From Kribbella voronezhensis (GTDB lineage: Bacteria; Actinomycetota; Actinomycetes; Propionibacteriales; Kribbellaceae), in contig NZ_SOCE01000001.1 of assembly GCF_004365175.1 (NCBI RefSeq), forward strand, positions 4,781,403 to 4,845,402: a stretch of 64,000 bases of DNA, written 5' to 3'. Shown one piece after another: positions 34,161-43,372 of the stretch; the first letter of the stretch is position 1; each line of letters begins with the position of its first letter. The notes below the pieces were generated by a model. That model saw only the letters and a list, made by a program, of their open reading frames with translations. It searched no databases and had not been told where the DNA came from. The position numbers and the translations under genes are program-made.

Positions 34161-34636
34161 TGATCCGCGAACACCCAGCCGGTTTTGTGGCCGACGACGA
34201 TGCCTCGCGGGTCGATCTCGACGTGGTGCACGGGTTCCTGCGTACGGCGTACTGGTCGCCAGGCGTTCCCCGCGAGACAGTGGCGCGGGCGATCGCCAAT
34301 TCGGTCGTCGTCGGCGTTTACGCACCGGACGGAGCCCAGGTCGCCTTCGCACGGGCGACGACCGATCGCGCGACTTTCGCCTGGATCGCCGACGTTTTCG
34401 TGCTTCCGTCCCACCAGGGTCAGGGCCTCGGCCGCTTCGTCGTGGAGACCCTGCTCGATCACCCGGAGCTGCAAGGTCTGCGCCGTACCATGCTCGCCAC
34501 GGCCGACGCCCACGAGTTGTATCGCTCGTACGGCTTCAAGGATCTCGCTGATCCGAGTCGCTTCCTCGTCATTCAGCAATCGCCGGCCAGCCTGTACGGC
34601 GCGGTCTCCAACGGCACTGCTGCCGAGCGGGCATGA
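34160..34636 (+). CDS. GNAT-family acetyltransferase
   Basis: 158 residues. IADVFVLPSHQGQGLGRFVVE is the acetyl-CoA loop, then MLATADAHELYRSYGF. Resembles the small GNAT proteins with N-terminal HGFLRTAYWSPGVP. This is the third GNAT domain in the operon, after the TsaE fusion and RimI. The substrate is unknown. Overlaps tsaD by 1 bp and the following hydrolase by 4 bp, so it belongs to the same transcript. Confidence 0.88.
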   Translation: MIREHPAGFVADDDASRVDLDVVHGFLRTAYWSPGVPRETVARAIANSVVVGVYAPDGAQVAFARATTDRATFAWIADVFVLPSHQGQGLGRFVVETLLDHPELQGLRRTMLATADAHELYRSYGFKDLADPSRFLVIQQSPASLYGAVSNGTAAERA

Positions 34637-35388
34637 CCGACGCCGAGCCGTGGATCGATCTGCTGGCTGCTCCTGAAGGAGCGACCGAGCTCGTGCTGCT
34701 CGCCCATGGCGGCGTGGTCGACTCGTTCAAGAACCCGCATTCCTGGCGGGCGCCGCTGCTGCGGATGTGGCCGTTCGCAACCGCTGCTCGCTCCGCCGCG
34801 CCTGATGCCGCCGTTGGATTGATGCGCTACCGGTACCGCGGGTGGAACGGCACCGCCGCGTCACCGGCGGCCGACCTGCGCACTGTCCTCGACGGCCTTC
34901 CGTCCCGGATCCGCCGCGTCGTGCTGATCGGGCACTCGATGGGCGGCCGCGCCGTCGTTGCTGCGGGCAATCATCCCTTGGTGTCGGGTGTTCTCGCGCT
35001 GGCGCCCTGGCTGCCTCCCGGCGAACCACTCGTTCAGCTCCGCGGGCTCGTCGTCTTCGCACACGGCACTCGCGACCGCATCACCTCTCCGGCGCAGACG
35101 GCCGCGTACGCCCGCCGACTCCGCCGTACGGGGATCCCCGTCGCCATGCTCACCGTCGACGGCGACAAACACGCGATGCTGCACCGCGCCGCAGACTGGA
35201 ACACCCTCGTCCACCGCTTCACCAAAGCGGCCCTGACCACCCACGCCGATCCCACCGACTGTGATGCCCTCACCACGGACCCCGATCGCACCGATCCACT
35301 CCCGGTCTGGAACGGACCGGCATCTTTCACGTCGGGCATCGCCTCGATCGCCAAAGCTCGCTTCAGCGCCCGCCTGAAAACCTGGTAG
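34633..35388 (+). CDS. Alpha/beta hydrolase (dienelactone-hydrolase-like)
   Basis: 251 residues. LVLLAHGGVVDS near the start, nucleophile IGHSMGGRAVV, HGTRDRITS (acid), DGDKHAML (histidine). Last gene of the alr-tsa operon, overlapping the GNAT gene by ATGA. The C-terminal 45 residues are extended and charged, without recognisable domain. A hairpin follows 17 nt after the stop. Confidence 0.85.
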   Translation: MTDAEPWIDLLAAPEGATELVLLAHGGVVDSFKNPHSWRAPLLRMWPFATAARSAAPDAAVGLMRYRYRGWNGTAASPAADLRTVLDGLPSRIRRVVLIGHSMGGRAVVAAGNHPLVSGVLALAPWLPPGEPLVQLRGLVVFAHGTRDRITSPAQTAAYARRLRRTGIPVAMLTVDGDKHAMLHRAADWNTLVHRFTKAALTTHADPTDCDALTTDPDRTDPLPVWNGPASFTSGIASIAKARFSARLKTW

Positions 35389-35405
35389 TCACCGCAAGCT
35401 GAAAG

Positions 35406-35440
35406 AGCTGGGGACGCCTTACGCCGCTCCGCCCCCAGCT
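35406..35440. terminator. Hairpin at the end of the alr-tsa operon
   Basis: AGCTGGGG (35406-35413) pairs with CCCCAGCT (35433-35440), loop 19 nt, 17 nt after the hydrolase stop. No uridine run, so it is only a possible terminator. Confidence 0.4.
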
Positions 35441-35526
35441 AACGGCCAGCGACCAGCCGGTTCGACAGCCAGCCTGTCGGTTCAACGTGAACACCCGCCT
35501 GCACCGAGATGACCCCCACAAGAACG

Positions 35527-35635
35527 ACGGTGAGGTCGTGTGGGGGTCGAGCTGACGACGAGGCCGAAGGTGGCGGACCGACGGTGAGGTCGCGTGGCGG
35601 GTCGAGCTGACGACGAAGCCGGAGGAGACGGGCCG
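35527..35635. repeat. 54-bp direct tandem duplication in the gap 35389-35679
   Basis: Two adjacent copies (35527-35580 and 35581-35635), each beginning ACGGTGAGGTCG and containing GTCGAGCTGACGACGA, differ at about ten positions. The first overlaps a hairpin CCCCCACA (35513-35520) / TGTGGGGG (35539-35546). The rest of the 291-bp gap shows no gene. Confidence 0.6.
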
Positions 35636-35679
35636 AGCTGGTCTGCTGGTGTGCGGCCTGCTCGGGGGTGCGGGCGGCG

Positions 35680-36036
35680 TCAGGTGTTGCGGTAGTGGGC
35701 GATCTTGTCGTCGAGCACGTCCAGGGCGACGCTCATCTTGGCGATCTCGGCGCGGAGTCGGTCGCGGTTGCTCTCGAGCAACTCGACCACGTCGGCGTTG
35801 CCGTTCGAGCGGTCCCGGAGTCGGCCCATGAACCTTTGCAGGTCAGTGATCCCAAGGCCGGCCCGGCGAAGGCAGACCAGCAGTCCCACCCACGCGACGT
35901 CGTGATCGGTGTAGACCCGCTGTCCGCTGGAGTTCCGTTGCACCGGGCCGAACAGGCCCAGGCGTTCGTAGTACCGCAAGGTGTCCAGGCTGAGACCGGT
36001 GCGCTCGGATGCCTCGGCCGGTGCGTATGCCGTCAT
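35680..36036 (-). CDS. MerR-family transcriptional regulator
   Basis: 118 residues. Helix-turn-helix and wing GLSLDTLRYYERLGLFGPVQRN-SGQR (split here), then a coiled coil (RDRLRAEIAKMSVALDVLDDK). No cysteine metal site, so it is of the AdhR/NolA-like small-molecule or stress type. I chose the ATG at 36036 because GGAGG lies upstream; an ATG at 36045 is possible. A MerR-type operator and TTGACC -35 lie just upstream, with a spacing that would put transcription start near the ATG, consistent with autoregulation. No obvious target gene is adjacent. Confidence 0.9.
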   Translation of the reverse strand: MTAYAPAEASERTGLSLDTLRYYERLGLFGPVQRNSSGQRVYTDHDVAWVGLLVCLRRAGLGITDLQRFMGRLRDRSNGNADVVELLESNRDRLRAEIAKMSVALDVLDDKIAHYRNT

Positions 36037-36052
36037 GACCTCCATCCTCCGA

Positions 36053-36070
36053 CCGGGAGCGCACTCCAGG
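36053..36070 (-). promoter_or_regulatory. MerR-type operator within a 19-bp spacer promoter
   Basis: On the minus strand TTGACC (36074-36069) is followed by TGGAGTGCGCTCCCGGTCG and GAGGAT, a 19-bp spacer. The dyad CCTGGAG-TGCG-CTCCCGG lies in it, as MerR regulators require to untwist over-long promoters. Confidence 0.6.
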
Positions 36071-36172
36071 TCAAGCCGCCGTCCGCGAATCGATTAGCGG
36101 CGAGTGCCCGGCCGGGAGCGGCAACGTACGCAGCACCTCGTCCGTCGGCTGGTCGACCGGGCACTCGCTCAT
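36071..36172 (-). CDS. Possible 33-residue small ORF upstream of the MerR gene
   Basis: ATG at 36172 opens MSECPVDQPTDEVLRTLPLP and continues 13 more residues to a TGA at 36071. It starts directly at a TTCGAA-type palindrome and holds an 11-bp inverted repeat (CGAGTGCCCGG 36101-36111 / CCGGGCACTCG 36157-36167), so it may be a structured leader rather than a gene, or the remnant of a lost target gene. No ribosome site. Confidence 0.25.
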   Translation of the reverse strand: MSECPVDQPTDEVLRTLPLPAGHSPLIDSRTAA

Positions 36173-36197
36173 GTGTTCGAAGATACATTCGAATACA
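36172..36197. promoter_or_regulatory. Palindrome TGTGTTCGAA-N6-TTCGAATACA
   Basis: Ten-base arms matching at nine positions, spacer GATACA. It recalls SOS-type boxes built on TCGAA, but the 6-nt spacer does not fit the actinobacterial LexA consensus (CGAAC-N4-GTTCG). Probably an operator of another regulator. Confidence 0.45.
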
Positions 36198-36222
36198 CTG
36201 CGAAAGCAAATCGCCGAAGAAG

Positions 36223-37380
36223 TCAGGCGGGGATCCGCCGGCAGGAGTAGGCGACCGCGTCACGGCCGATCCGGGTGACGATGAGGGTAGCGCTCGCCGC
36301 CCCCTTCGGCGCCAGCCGCTTCCGCAGGACGGCGGGGTCCACATCCACGCCCCGCTTCTTGATCTCCAGGGTCCCGATTCCCTGCGCGCGCACCCAGGCC
36401 CGCAGCGCTTTCTCGCGGTACGGCAACTCCTCGATCACCTCATAAACAGAGGCCAGCGGTGTCGCCACCAAGGCGTCCGCAGTGACATAGGCGATCCGTA
36501 GATCCAACAGCCATCCGCCGACCGCTTCTGCGACAGCGGTGACCAGCCCAGCGCGAACGACCGCGCCGTCCGGCTCGTAGATGTACCGCCCGACCGGACC
36601 CTCGACAGCCTCAGGCGCAGCCGCCACAGTCGCTCCGCCCGGCAGCAACGTCGCGCGCCGCGCAGTACCGCCGTAGAGCTTCCCCGACCACAGCGCGGCC
36701 TCCTTGACCTCACCTGCGTCGCTCACCCATTCCGCTTCGACCCCTGCCGGTACTGCGTCGTGCGGAATCCCCGGCGCCACCTTCACGCACGCAGTCCGCT
36801 CCAGGAGCTCGCTGATGAAGGACCACGGCGGCGAGTACGCGTTGTGGTCGAACACCCTCCTCCCATCAGCCCGCCGCGCCGGATCAGCAAAGACCACCTC
36901 GTACTGCGTGACGTCCTGCGCCTCCGCGTCTCCCACGACGACCTCACCAGCCAGCCCGAGTGCGGCAAGGTTCGCCCGGGCTGCGGCAGCGGTCTCCGGG
37001 TCGCGTTCGACGCCAGTGACCCGCAGTCCCGCTCTGGCTGCGCTGATCAGGTCACCACCGATCCCGCAGCCCAGGTCGACGACGGATGCGCCTGGCAGTG
37101 TCGCAGCGATCCGTGCAGCGCGGTGAGTCCCGACGGTGGAGCGCGTGGCCTGCTCCAACCCGTCCGGGGTGAAGTACATCCGCGCGGCGTCCTCCGCCCC
37201 GAACTTGGCGACGGCCCGATGACGTAGTGACGCCTGCGTGACCGCGGCGGTCACCACAGCAGCGTCGTACCGGCGTCTGAGTTGCTCGACGAGCTTCAGT
37301 TCACCGCCTGGCGCGTACGCCGAGCAGGCCTCGGCCAGCACTGTGCTGCCGATTGGGTCGAGCAACAGAGTGAGCGTCAC
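36223..37380 (-). CDS. Class I SAM-dependent methyltransferase with THUMP-like C-terminus
   Basis: 385 residues. SAM site VVDLGCGIGGDLISAARAG near residue 100 and the FADPARR motif (about 170), an N6-adenine or guanine methyltransferase-like (D/N)PP(Y/R) variant. The C-terminal 110 residues, with EIKKRGVDVDPAVLRKRL, match the THUMP-like domain found only in this family, which suggests RNA as substrate. GTG start at 37380. It is widely conserved in actinobacteria but its target is not known to me. The gene ends about 50 bp before the leftward small ORF region. Confidence 0.85.
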   Translation of the reverse strand: MTLTLLLDPIGSTVLAEACSAYAPGGELKLVEQLRRRYDAAVVTAAVTQASLRHRAVAKFGAEDAARMYFTPDGLEQATRSTVGTHRAARIAATLPGASVVDLGCGIGGDLISAARAGLRVTGVERDPETAAAARANLAALGLAGEVVVGDAEAQDVTQYEVVFADPARRADGRRVFDHNAYSPPWSFISELLERTACVKVAPGIPHDAVPAGVEAEWVSDAGEVKEAALWSGKLYGGTARRATLLPGGATVAAAPEAVEGPVGRYIYEPDGAVVRAGLVTAVAEAVGGWLLDLRIAYVTADALVATPLASVYEVIEELPYREKALRAWVRAQGIGTLEIKKRGVDVDPAVLRKRLAPKGAASATLIVTRIGRDAVAYSCRRIPA

Positions 37381-37402
37381 TCGCCCAAGTCTGCCTGGGT
37401 GG

Positions 37403-38005
37403 TCACAGCGGGCTGTAGCAACCCGTGCTCCACTGACTGGTGGAGTTCTTGAACAGGCGCCAGTTCATGGCTGACCGGGTCTTCGGGCCGTAGATGCCGT
37501 CCGCGGTGAGCTTGTGCTTGCTCTGCACCGCCTTCACTGCGGCACGTGTCTTGCTGCCGTACATTCCGTCGACTGCCAGGTGACTGCCGTAGCAGTAGTT
37601 GAGGTTGCGTTGCAGGGTGCGGATCGCGAGGTCGGGGTCGCCGGACCTGGAAGAGCCGCGGTGCGGGCTGTCGCCGTACATGAGGTTGCAATTCGTACTG
37701 CCGCTCGCCGACACCGACGGCGCCGGCACACCCCACCCATTGCTGGCAGGGGCCAGCCGAGCCGACTGACACTGCCCCATTGCGGCCGCTGCCAGGGTCT
37801 CTGCCTGCTTGTCGGTCTTCGCTGCTGACTGAGGTGCCTGTACTACGGGCGCCGCGGCCGGCCCGGCGCTGCCTGTCTCGGAGGAGTGCTTGCCAGCGGC
37901 GGCCAATCCGGCCACTGCGACCGGGCTGATCACGAGCACGGCGATCACCGCCAAGGCCTTCGGGGGAAGCTTGCGGAGCGAGAGATTGCGCAGTGAGAGT
38001 GCCAT
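37403..38005 (-). CDS. Secreted or anchored peptidoglycan-binding protein
   Basis: 200 residues. A hydrophobic N-terminal segment (LAVIAVLVISPVAVAGLAAAG) acts as signal or anchor; an Ala/Pro-rich linker follows; the C-terminal half is a PG_binding_1 domain (DPDLAIRTLQRNLNYCYG, VDGMYGSKTRAAVKAVQ, ADGIYGPKTRSAMNW). It binds the cell wall; no catalytic domain is present. ATG at 38005 has AGGAG 7 nt upstream. It is divergent from groES across a 302-bp region. Confidence 0.85.
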   Translation of the reverse strand: MALSLRNLSLRKLPPKALAVIAVLVISPVAVAGLAAAGKHSSETGSAGPAAAPVVQAPQSAAKTDKQAETLAAAAMGQCQSARLAPASNGWGVPAPSVSASGSTNCNLMYGDSPHRGSSRSGDPDLAIRTLQRNLNYCYGSHLAVDGMYGSKTRAAVKAVQSKHKLTADGIYGPKTRSAMNWRLFKNSTSQWSTGCYSPL

Positions 38006-38143
38006 CGTGCTCTCCTGGTTCGATCCTGGCGGGAACCCCTTCAGATACGACGGTCCCACGTTCGCGGGCCGTCGCCCAGTGCTCGGTCGCGGAAAGTACA
38101 GAAGCGGTGACGAGCGGTACGAGCGTTCGCCGGAGGCGAGATT

Positions 38144-38170
38144 CTGGCACTCGAGTTGACCGAGTGCTAA
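38144..38170. promoter_or_regulatory. CIRCE element 1 (HrcA operator) of groES-groEL
   Basis: CTGGCACTC - 9 nt - GAGTGCTAA, against the consensus TTAGCACTC-N9-GAGTGCTAA. It overlaps the -35 hexamer of the groES promoter, so bound HrcA would block polymerase. Confidence 0.9.
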
Positions 38171-38184
38171 TCGCGGCCTAGATT
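38156..38184 (+). promoter_or_regulatory. groES promoter
   Basis: TTGACC (38156-38161), 17-nt spacer, TAGATT (38179-38184): a near-consensus housekeeping promoter lying between and across the two CIRCE elements. The 5' UTR is about 115 nt. Confidence 0.85.
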
Positions 38185-38189
38185 CGGTG

Positions 38190-38216
38190 TTGGCACTCTC
38201 CACTCGAGGGTGCCAG
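38190..38216. promoter_or_regulatory. CIRCE element 2
   Basis: TTGGCACTC - 9 nt - GGGTGCCAG, downstream of the -10 at the expected transcription start. Double CIRCE sites are also known upstream of Streptomyces groES. Confidence 0.8.
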
Positions 38217-38307
38217 CGGCCCGGCCTCTGATCCCCGCGACGGCAGAGGCGGACGGCCGCCTGCAGCACCCCGAAAACACGAGAAACTCGACCGTGGAGG
38301 TCAGCAA

Positions 38308-38604
38308 GTGTCGGTCACGATCAAGCCGCTCGAGGACCGTATCCTCGTAGCGCCGCTCGAAGCCGAGCAGACCACGAAGTCCGGCCTGGTGATCCCGGAC
38401 ACCGCCAAGGAGAAGCCGCAGGAGGGCGAGGTCATCGCGACCGGCCCCGGCCGCATCGACGACAACGGCAACCGCGTCCCGCTGGACGTCAATGTCGGTG
38501 ACAAGGTCATCTACTCCAAGTACGGCGGCACCGAGGTCAAGTACGACGGCCAGGACTACCTGATCCTGGGCGCCCGCGACATCCTCGCCATCGTCAGCAA
38601 GTGA
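38308..38604 (+). CDS. groES: Co-chaperonin GroES
   Basis: 98 residues, full length. TIKPLEDRILVAPLEAEQTT, the mobile loop KSGLVIPDTAKEKPQEG and the C-terminal DYLILGARDILAIV are canonical. It caps the GroEL ring. GTG start with GGAGGTCAGCAA upstream. It is followed after 121 nt by groEL1. Regulated by HrcA through the two CIRCE sites. Confidence 0.98.
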   Translation: MSVTIKPLEDRILVAPLEAEQTTKSGLVIPDTAKEKPQEGEVIATGPGRIDDNGNRVPLDVNVGDKVIYSKYGGTEVKYDGQDYLILGARDILAIVSK

Positions 38605-38725
38605 CGATCGCTCGCAGCAGCTGACTGACACCGCTCCGGTGCCCGGAACACCGGCGCCGGGGCGGAGTCGGTTCTGCCCGCGGGCACCATGATCGCCAGT
38701 AACCCAGAGAGGGACAGAGTTTTCC

Positions 38726-40345
<1,620 letters not shown>

Positions 40346-40364
40346 TCTTCACCCCGCACCACCC

Positions 40365-40401
40365 AACTGCCCGGCCGGTCCTCGGACCAGCCGGGCAGTT
40401 T
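40365..40401 (+). terminator. Intrinsic-type terminator after groEL1
   Basis: AACTGCCCGGC (40365-40375) pairs with GCCGGGCAGTT (40390-40400); the inside can also pair (GGTCC-TC-GGACC). It is followed by TTTCGT. Twenty nt after the groEL1 stop. Confidence 0.8.
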
Positions 40402-40419
40402 CGTACTACGACCAGCCCC

Positions 40420-40852
40420 ACGCCACTCCTCCGTCGCGGCTCCCGCCCACCCGGGCGGCGCCCGCTCGTGCCTTGCGGGCTTGAGTAGCCCACCCCGTCG
40501 CGCGCTCCTGACGTCGCGGCTCCCGCCCACCCGAGGTCGCCCGCTCGTGCCTCGCTGGCTGAGTAGGCCCACCCCGTCGCGCGCTCCTGCGTCGCGCACT
40601 CCTCCCGCCCGGACGCCCGCTCGTGCCTCGCGGGCTTAGGTTGGCCGACCCCTTGGCGCGCTCGTGCTCGCTGTTCTGGCCGGCCCCGGGGACGCCCTGC
40701 TCGTGCCTCGCGGGCTGAGTAAGCCGCCCCCTTAGCGCTCGTGCTCGCTGCTCCCACCCACCCCGGGGGCGCCCTGCTCGTGCCTCGCGTGCTGAGTAGC
40801 CCACCCCGTTGCTGCTCCCGCCCACCTGGGCGCCAGCTCCGGCGTGGCTCAC
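40420..40852. repeat. About five tandem copies of a 78-bp repeat in the groEL1 - sigma factor gap
   Basis: The core GCTCGTGCC begins at 40464, 40543, 40619, 40699 and 40776, spacings 79, 76, 80 and 77. A half unit precedes the first and a degenerate piece follows the last. Each unit holds a small hairpin GGGCT-GAGT-AGCCC (imperfect in copies 2-4), then CACCCCGTCGCGCGCTCCTG and GGCTCCCGCCCACC. An inverted, degenerate piece is seen at 41050-41090. The whole gap (40346-41238, 893 bp) has no credible gene; long open frames through the repeats only reflect their near multiple-of-three length. Confidence 0.8.
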
Positions 40853-41129
40853 TCCTCCCACCCCGGGTCGCCGGGTCCTCCGTCGCCGCATGGCGGAGTG
40901 CCGGCGAGATCGTCAAAACCATGCAGAAGCTGCCGTCGTGCTCCGTTGCTGGCTCCTGCATTGCCGCTCATGCCACGTCTTCTACTGAGTCGTGGCTCTG
41001 GAACAACCGACACCACTGACAACGGCCACCTAGCGCGCGAGCGGCGACGAAGGAGCCGCGGCCGAGGGGTGGGCGGGAGCTGCGAACGGAGAGAGCTGCG
41101 TGGGGCCGGCGACGTGACTCGCGGGTAGG

Positions 41130-41142
41130 TTACAGGTTGTAA
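41130..41142. promoter_or_regulatory. Palindrome TTACA-GGT-TGTAA upstream of the sigma factor gene
   Basis: Perfect 5-3-5 palindrome about 100 nt before the GTG, followed by an A-rich stretch that stands out in this GC-rich DNA. A possible -10 box TACTAT lies at 41197-41202. Candidate operator. Confidence 0.35.
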
Positions 41143-41238
41143 TGAAAAAAGCTCAGTGATCACCGATTGCCACTATGCAAGGGGAGTTGGCGGCCGTACT
41201 ATCTTGCAGGCTGACCGGTCCGATACGAGGGGGGCGAG

Positions 41239-41859
41239 GTGACCGAGGTCCAATTACCGCACACCCCTGACCGGGTTGAGCTGCGTGATCTCGCCGCACT
41301 GGCGAGCGGCGGCGACCGGACAGCGTTGAACGATCTGCTGACGCGGGTGCGTGCTGTTGCCCACCGCTACGTGCGGTCGAGGCTGTGGACTTATCCGGGT
41401 GGCGCCGACATGGTCGATGACGTCGCTCAGGAAGTGTGCGTCGCGGTGTTCGGCGCACTGGGCCGGTACCGTGACGAGGGAAGGCCGTTCGAGGCGTTCG
41501 TCTACGGCATCGCGGCGCGCAAGGTCGCCGACGCGCAGCGTGCGTTCGCGGTGGCCGACGTGTCGACGCCGGATCTTCCGGACGGGGCGGACGAATCGCC
41601 GACGCCGGAGGAGCACGCCGTACGGTATGCAGAGCTCAGGCACGTGATGAGCCTGATGGACAGGTTGCCGGAGAAACTGCGGGAGATCCTGCGGCTCCGG
41701 GTGGTAGCGGGGATGTCAGCCGAGGAGACCGGCCGGGCACTGGGGATGACACCGGGGGCGGTGAGGGTCGCACAACATCGAGCGTTGAACACGCTCAGGG
41801 GGTTTGTGGGGCATGAGGCAAAGGTGGAACGACGGGCAGGGGAGGAGCGACATGGCTGA
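41239..41859 (+). CDS. sigD: RNA polymerase sigma factor, SigD/ShbA type (ECF)
   Basis: 206 residues. Region 2 (DDVAQEVCVAVFGALGRYRDEGRPFEAFVYGIAARKVADAQR, here quoted in part: DDVAQEVCVAVFGAL) and region 4 (LPEKLREILRLRVVAGMSAE, ETGRALGMTPGAVRVAQHRA). Position between groEL1 and guaB, with an RsdA-like gene behind it, matches M. tuberculosis sigD and Streptomyces shbA; ShbA drives hrdB transcription there. GTG start with GAGGGGGGCGAG upstream. Its end overlaps the anti-sigma gene by 8 bp. Confidence 0.9.
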   Translation: MTEVQLPHTPDRVELRDLAALASGGDRTALNDLLTRVRAVAHRYVRSRLWTYPGGADMVDDVAQEVCVAVFGALGRYRDEGRPFEAFVYGIAARKVADAQRAFAVADVSTPDLPDGADESPTPEEHAVRYAELRHVMSLMDRLPEKLREILRLRVVAGMSAEETGRALGMTPGAVRVAQHRALNTLRGFVGHEAKVERRAGEERHG

Positions 41860-43255
41860 GCGATTCGATCTTGACGCGATCGAAGCCGATGACGCGCTGC
41901 TTGATCTGCTCGCAGCCGGTGGGGAGACCGCCTGGGCGGCGGCCGAGCACGACCCGGCCCTGATGCTGCTGGCCGAACTGCGGCTGGCCGTCGAGGTCGA
42001 GGACGAGCTGCCGGTGGAGACGATCGACGATCCGGAGAGTTTCCTGGCGCGGTGTGCTGCGTTGAACCCGGTGACCGACCCGTTCGCTCGCAAGATGGCG
42101 GCCCGTGGCCTGGCGCTCGGCGTCGCCGCGGTGGCCGCGCTGTCGGTGTCCGGTGTGGCCGCGGCCTTCACCGGTAACCCGCTGTCGCCGTACGAGAAGG
42201 TGATCGAGAAGGTCGTCCAGGGGCTCAGCCCGGAGACGACGGTCCCGAAGGAACAGCTCGACGGAATGCCGATCTTCGACAAGACGAAGATCGTCAAGGT
42301 CCAGAAGGACTACCAGAAGAAGCAGGAAGAGCAGCAGGCCGCGAAGGACGCCGAGGAGAAGAACGATCCGTCGGTCGCCGGCCCGGTGCTGCTGAAGGAT
42401 CTCTTCAAGCCGCAGCCGCTGGCCCGGCCGGTTCCGGCGCAAGTGGAGAAGCCGACCACGATCAAGGATCCGGATCCGCCGCAGGTGGTCGAGCCGACCC
42501 AGCCGTCCGACCCGGGTGATCAGCCGACCAGCGATCCCACCGATCAGCCGACCGGTGACCCGACGGATCCGCCGACCGAGCCGACCACGCCGCCGCCGAG
42601 CGAGCCGACCAGCGACCCGACGACGCCGGCTCCGACTGACCCGCCGAGCAGCGATCCGACCCAGCCGGCCGACGGCGGTGCGAGCGACCACGGTTCGACC
42701 GGCGCGGGCTCCACGGACAACCCGGCCACGACGCCGGTCCCGACCACGATCCCGGGCGAGTCCACCGGCGAGAACACGACCGGCGACACCACCACGGGTG
42801 ACACCGCGACTGGTGGAACCACGACCGGCGACACCACGACGGGTGACACCCCAGCCGGGGACACCACGACTGGTGACACCACAGTCGGGGACACGGCAAC
42901 TGGTGACACCGGCGACGGTCAGACCGGTGCTGGCACGACGGAGAGCACCGAGTCGGCCAGCCAGACCGACGCGGCCACGCTCGGTGAGTTGCTGCCGACG
43001 CCGAGCGGTCGACCGACCGAACTGCCGAAGCGCCTGGAGCAGTACTTCGGCGGATCGCTCGCCTCCTCCGCGAAGCACTCGAGCGGCAAGGTGTCGCTCG
43101 GCTACGCCAAGGGCAAGTACCAGCCGGGCAAGCACTCGAACGGCAAGTACGTCGAGGGCAGGCACGCGGCGATCGCCCGCGCGCACGGCTCGATGGCCCC
43201 GATGACGCTGCGCCAGATCCTCACCGTCCTCAACATCCCGATGACCGAACGCTGA
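41852..43255 (+). CDS. rsdA: RsdA-like membrane anti-sigma factor
   Basis: 467 residues. The N-terminal 75 residues (FDLDAIEADDALLDLLAAGG, DPALMLLAELRLAVE) match the sigma-binding part of RsdA; a hydrophobic segment (about residues 83-107) spans the membrane; the rest is extracellular, Pro/Thr/Asp-rich with TTGDT repeats and a Lys/Gly/His-rich end (KHSSGKVSLGYAKGKYQPGK). It would hold SigD inactive at the membrane until proteolysis. ATG with GGAGGAGCGAC upstream, coupled to sigD. It is longer than the mycobacterial protein because of the low-complexity region. Confidence 0.85.
   Translation: MAERFDLDAIEADDALLDLLAAGGETAWAAAEHDPALMLLAELRLAVEVEDELPVETIDDPESFLARCAALNPVTDPFARKMAARGLALGVAAVAALSVSGVAAAFTGNPLSPYEKVIEKVVQGLSPETTVPKEQLDGMPIFDKTKIVKVQKDYQKKQEEQQAAKDAEEKNDPSVAGPVLLKDLFKPQPLARPVPAQVEKPTTIKDPDPPQVVEPTQPSDPGDQPTSDPTDQPTGDPTDPPTEPTTPPPSEPTSDPTTPAPTDPPSSDPTQPADGGASDHGSTGAGSTDNPATTPVPTTIPGESTGENTTGDTTTGDTATGGTTTGDTTTGDTPAGDTTTGDTTVGDTATGDTGDGQTGAGTTESTESASQTDAATLGELLPTPSGRPTELPKRLEQYFGGSLASSAKHSSGKVSLGYAKGKYQPGKHSNGKYVEGRHAAIARAHGSMAPMTLRQILTVLNIPMTER
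42779..42909 (+). repeat. 15-bp coding repeat (TTGDT units) in rsdA
   Basis: About nine pentapeptide units of the form TTGDT, TATGG, TPAGD, TTVGD, encoded by 15-bp repeats such as ACCGGCGACACCACG. Expected to be length-variable between strains. Confidence 0.75.
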
Positions 43256-43372
43256 CCGGACCCACTCCGCGCTGAGCGGCGAAGTCAGTACTGCGTACGC
43301 AAGGTCGTGCCCCCGGGCGCGGCCTTGCGGCCCCTGTGGATGACCGATTAAGGGCTCGAGGCGGGTGCGGCA

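Noticed and set aside
36172..36197. LexA/SOS box
   Set aside because: The TTCGAA words are spaced by 6 nt and do not match CGAAC-N4-GTTCG; the neighbouring genes are not SOS genes.
38006..38143. c-di-AMP (ydaO) riboswitch upstream of the peptidoglycan-binding gene
   Set aside because: Such riboswitches often precede cell-wall genes in actinobacteria, but the interval is short and I could not find the conserved core.
40420..40852. CRISPR array
   Set aside because: The 78-bp units are repeated over their whole length with no unique spacers, and no cas gene is in the window.
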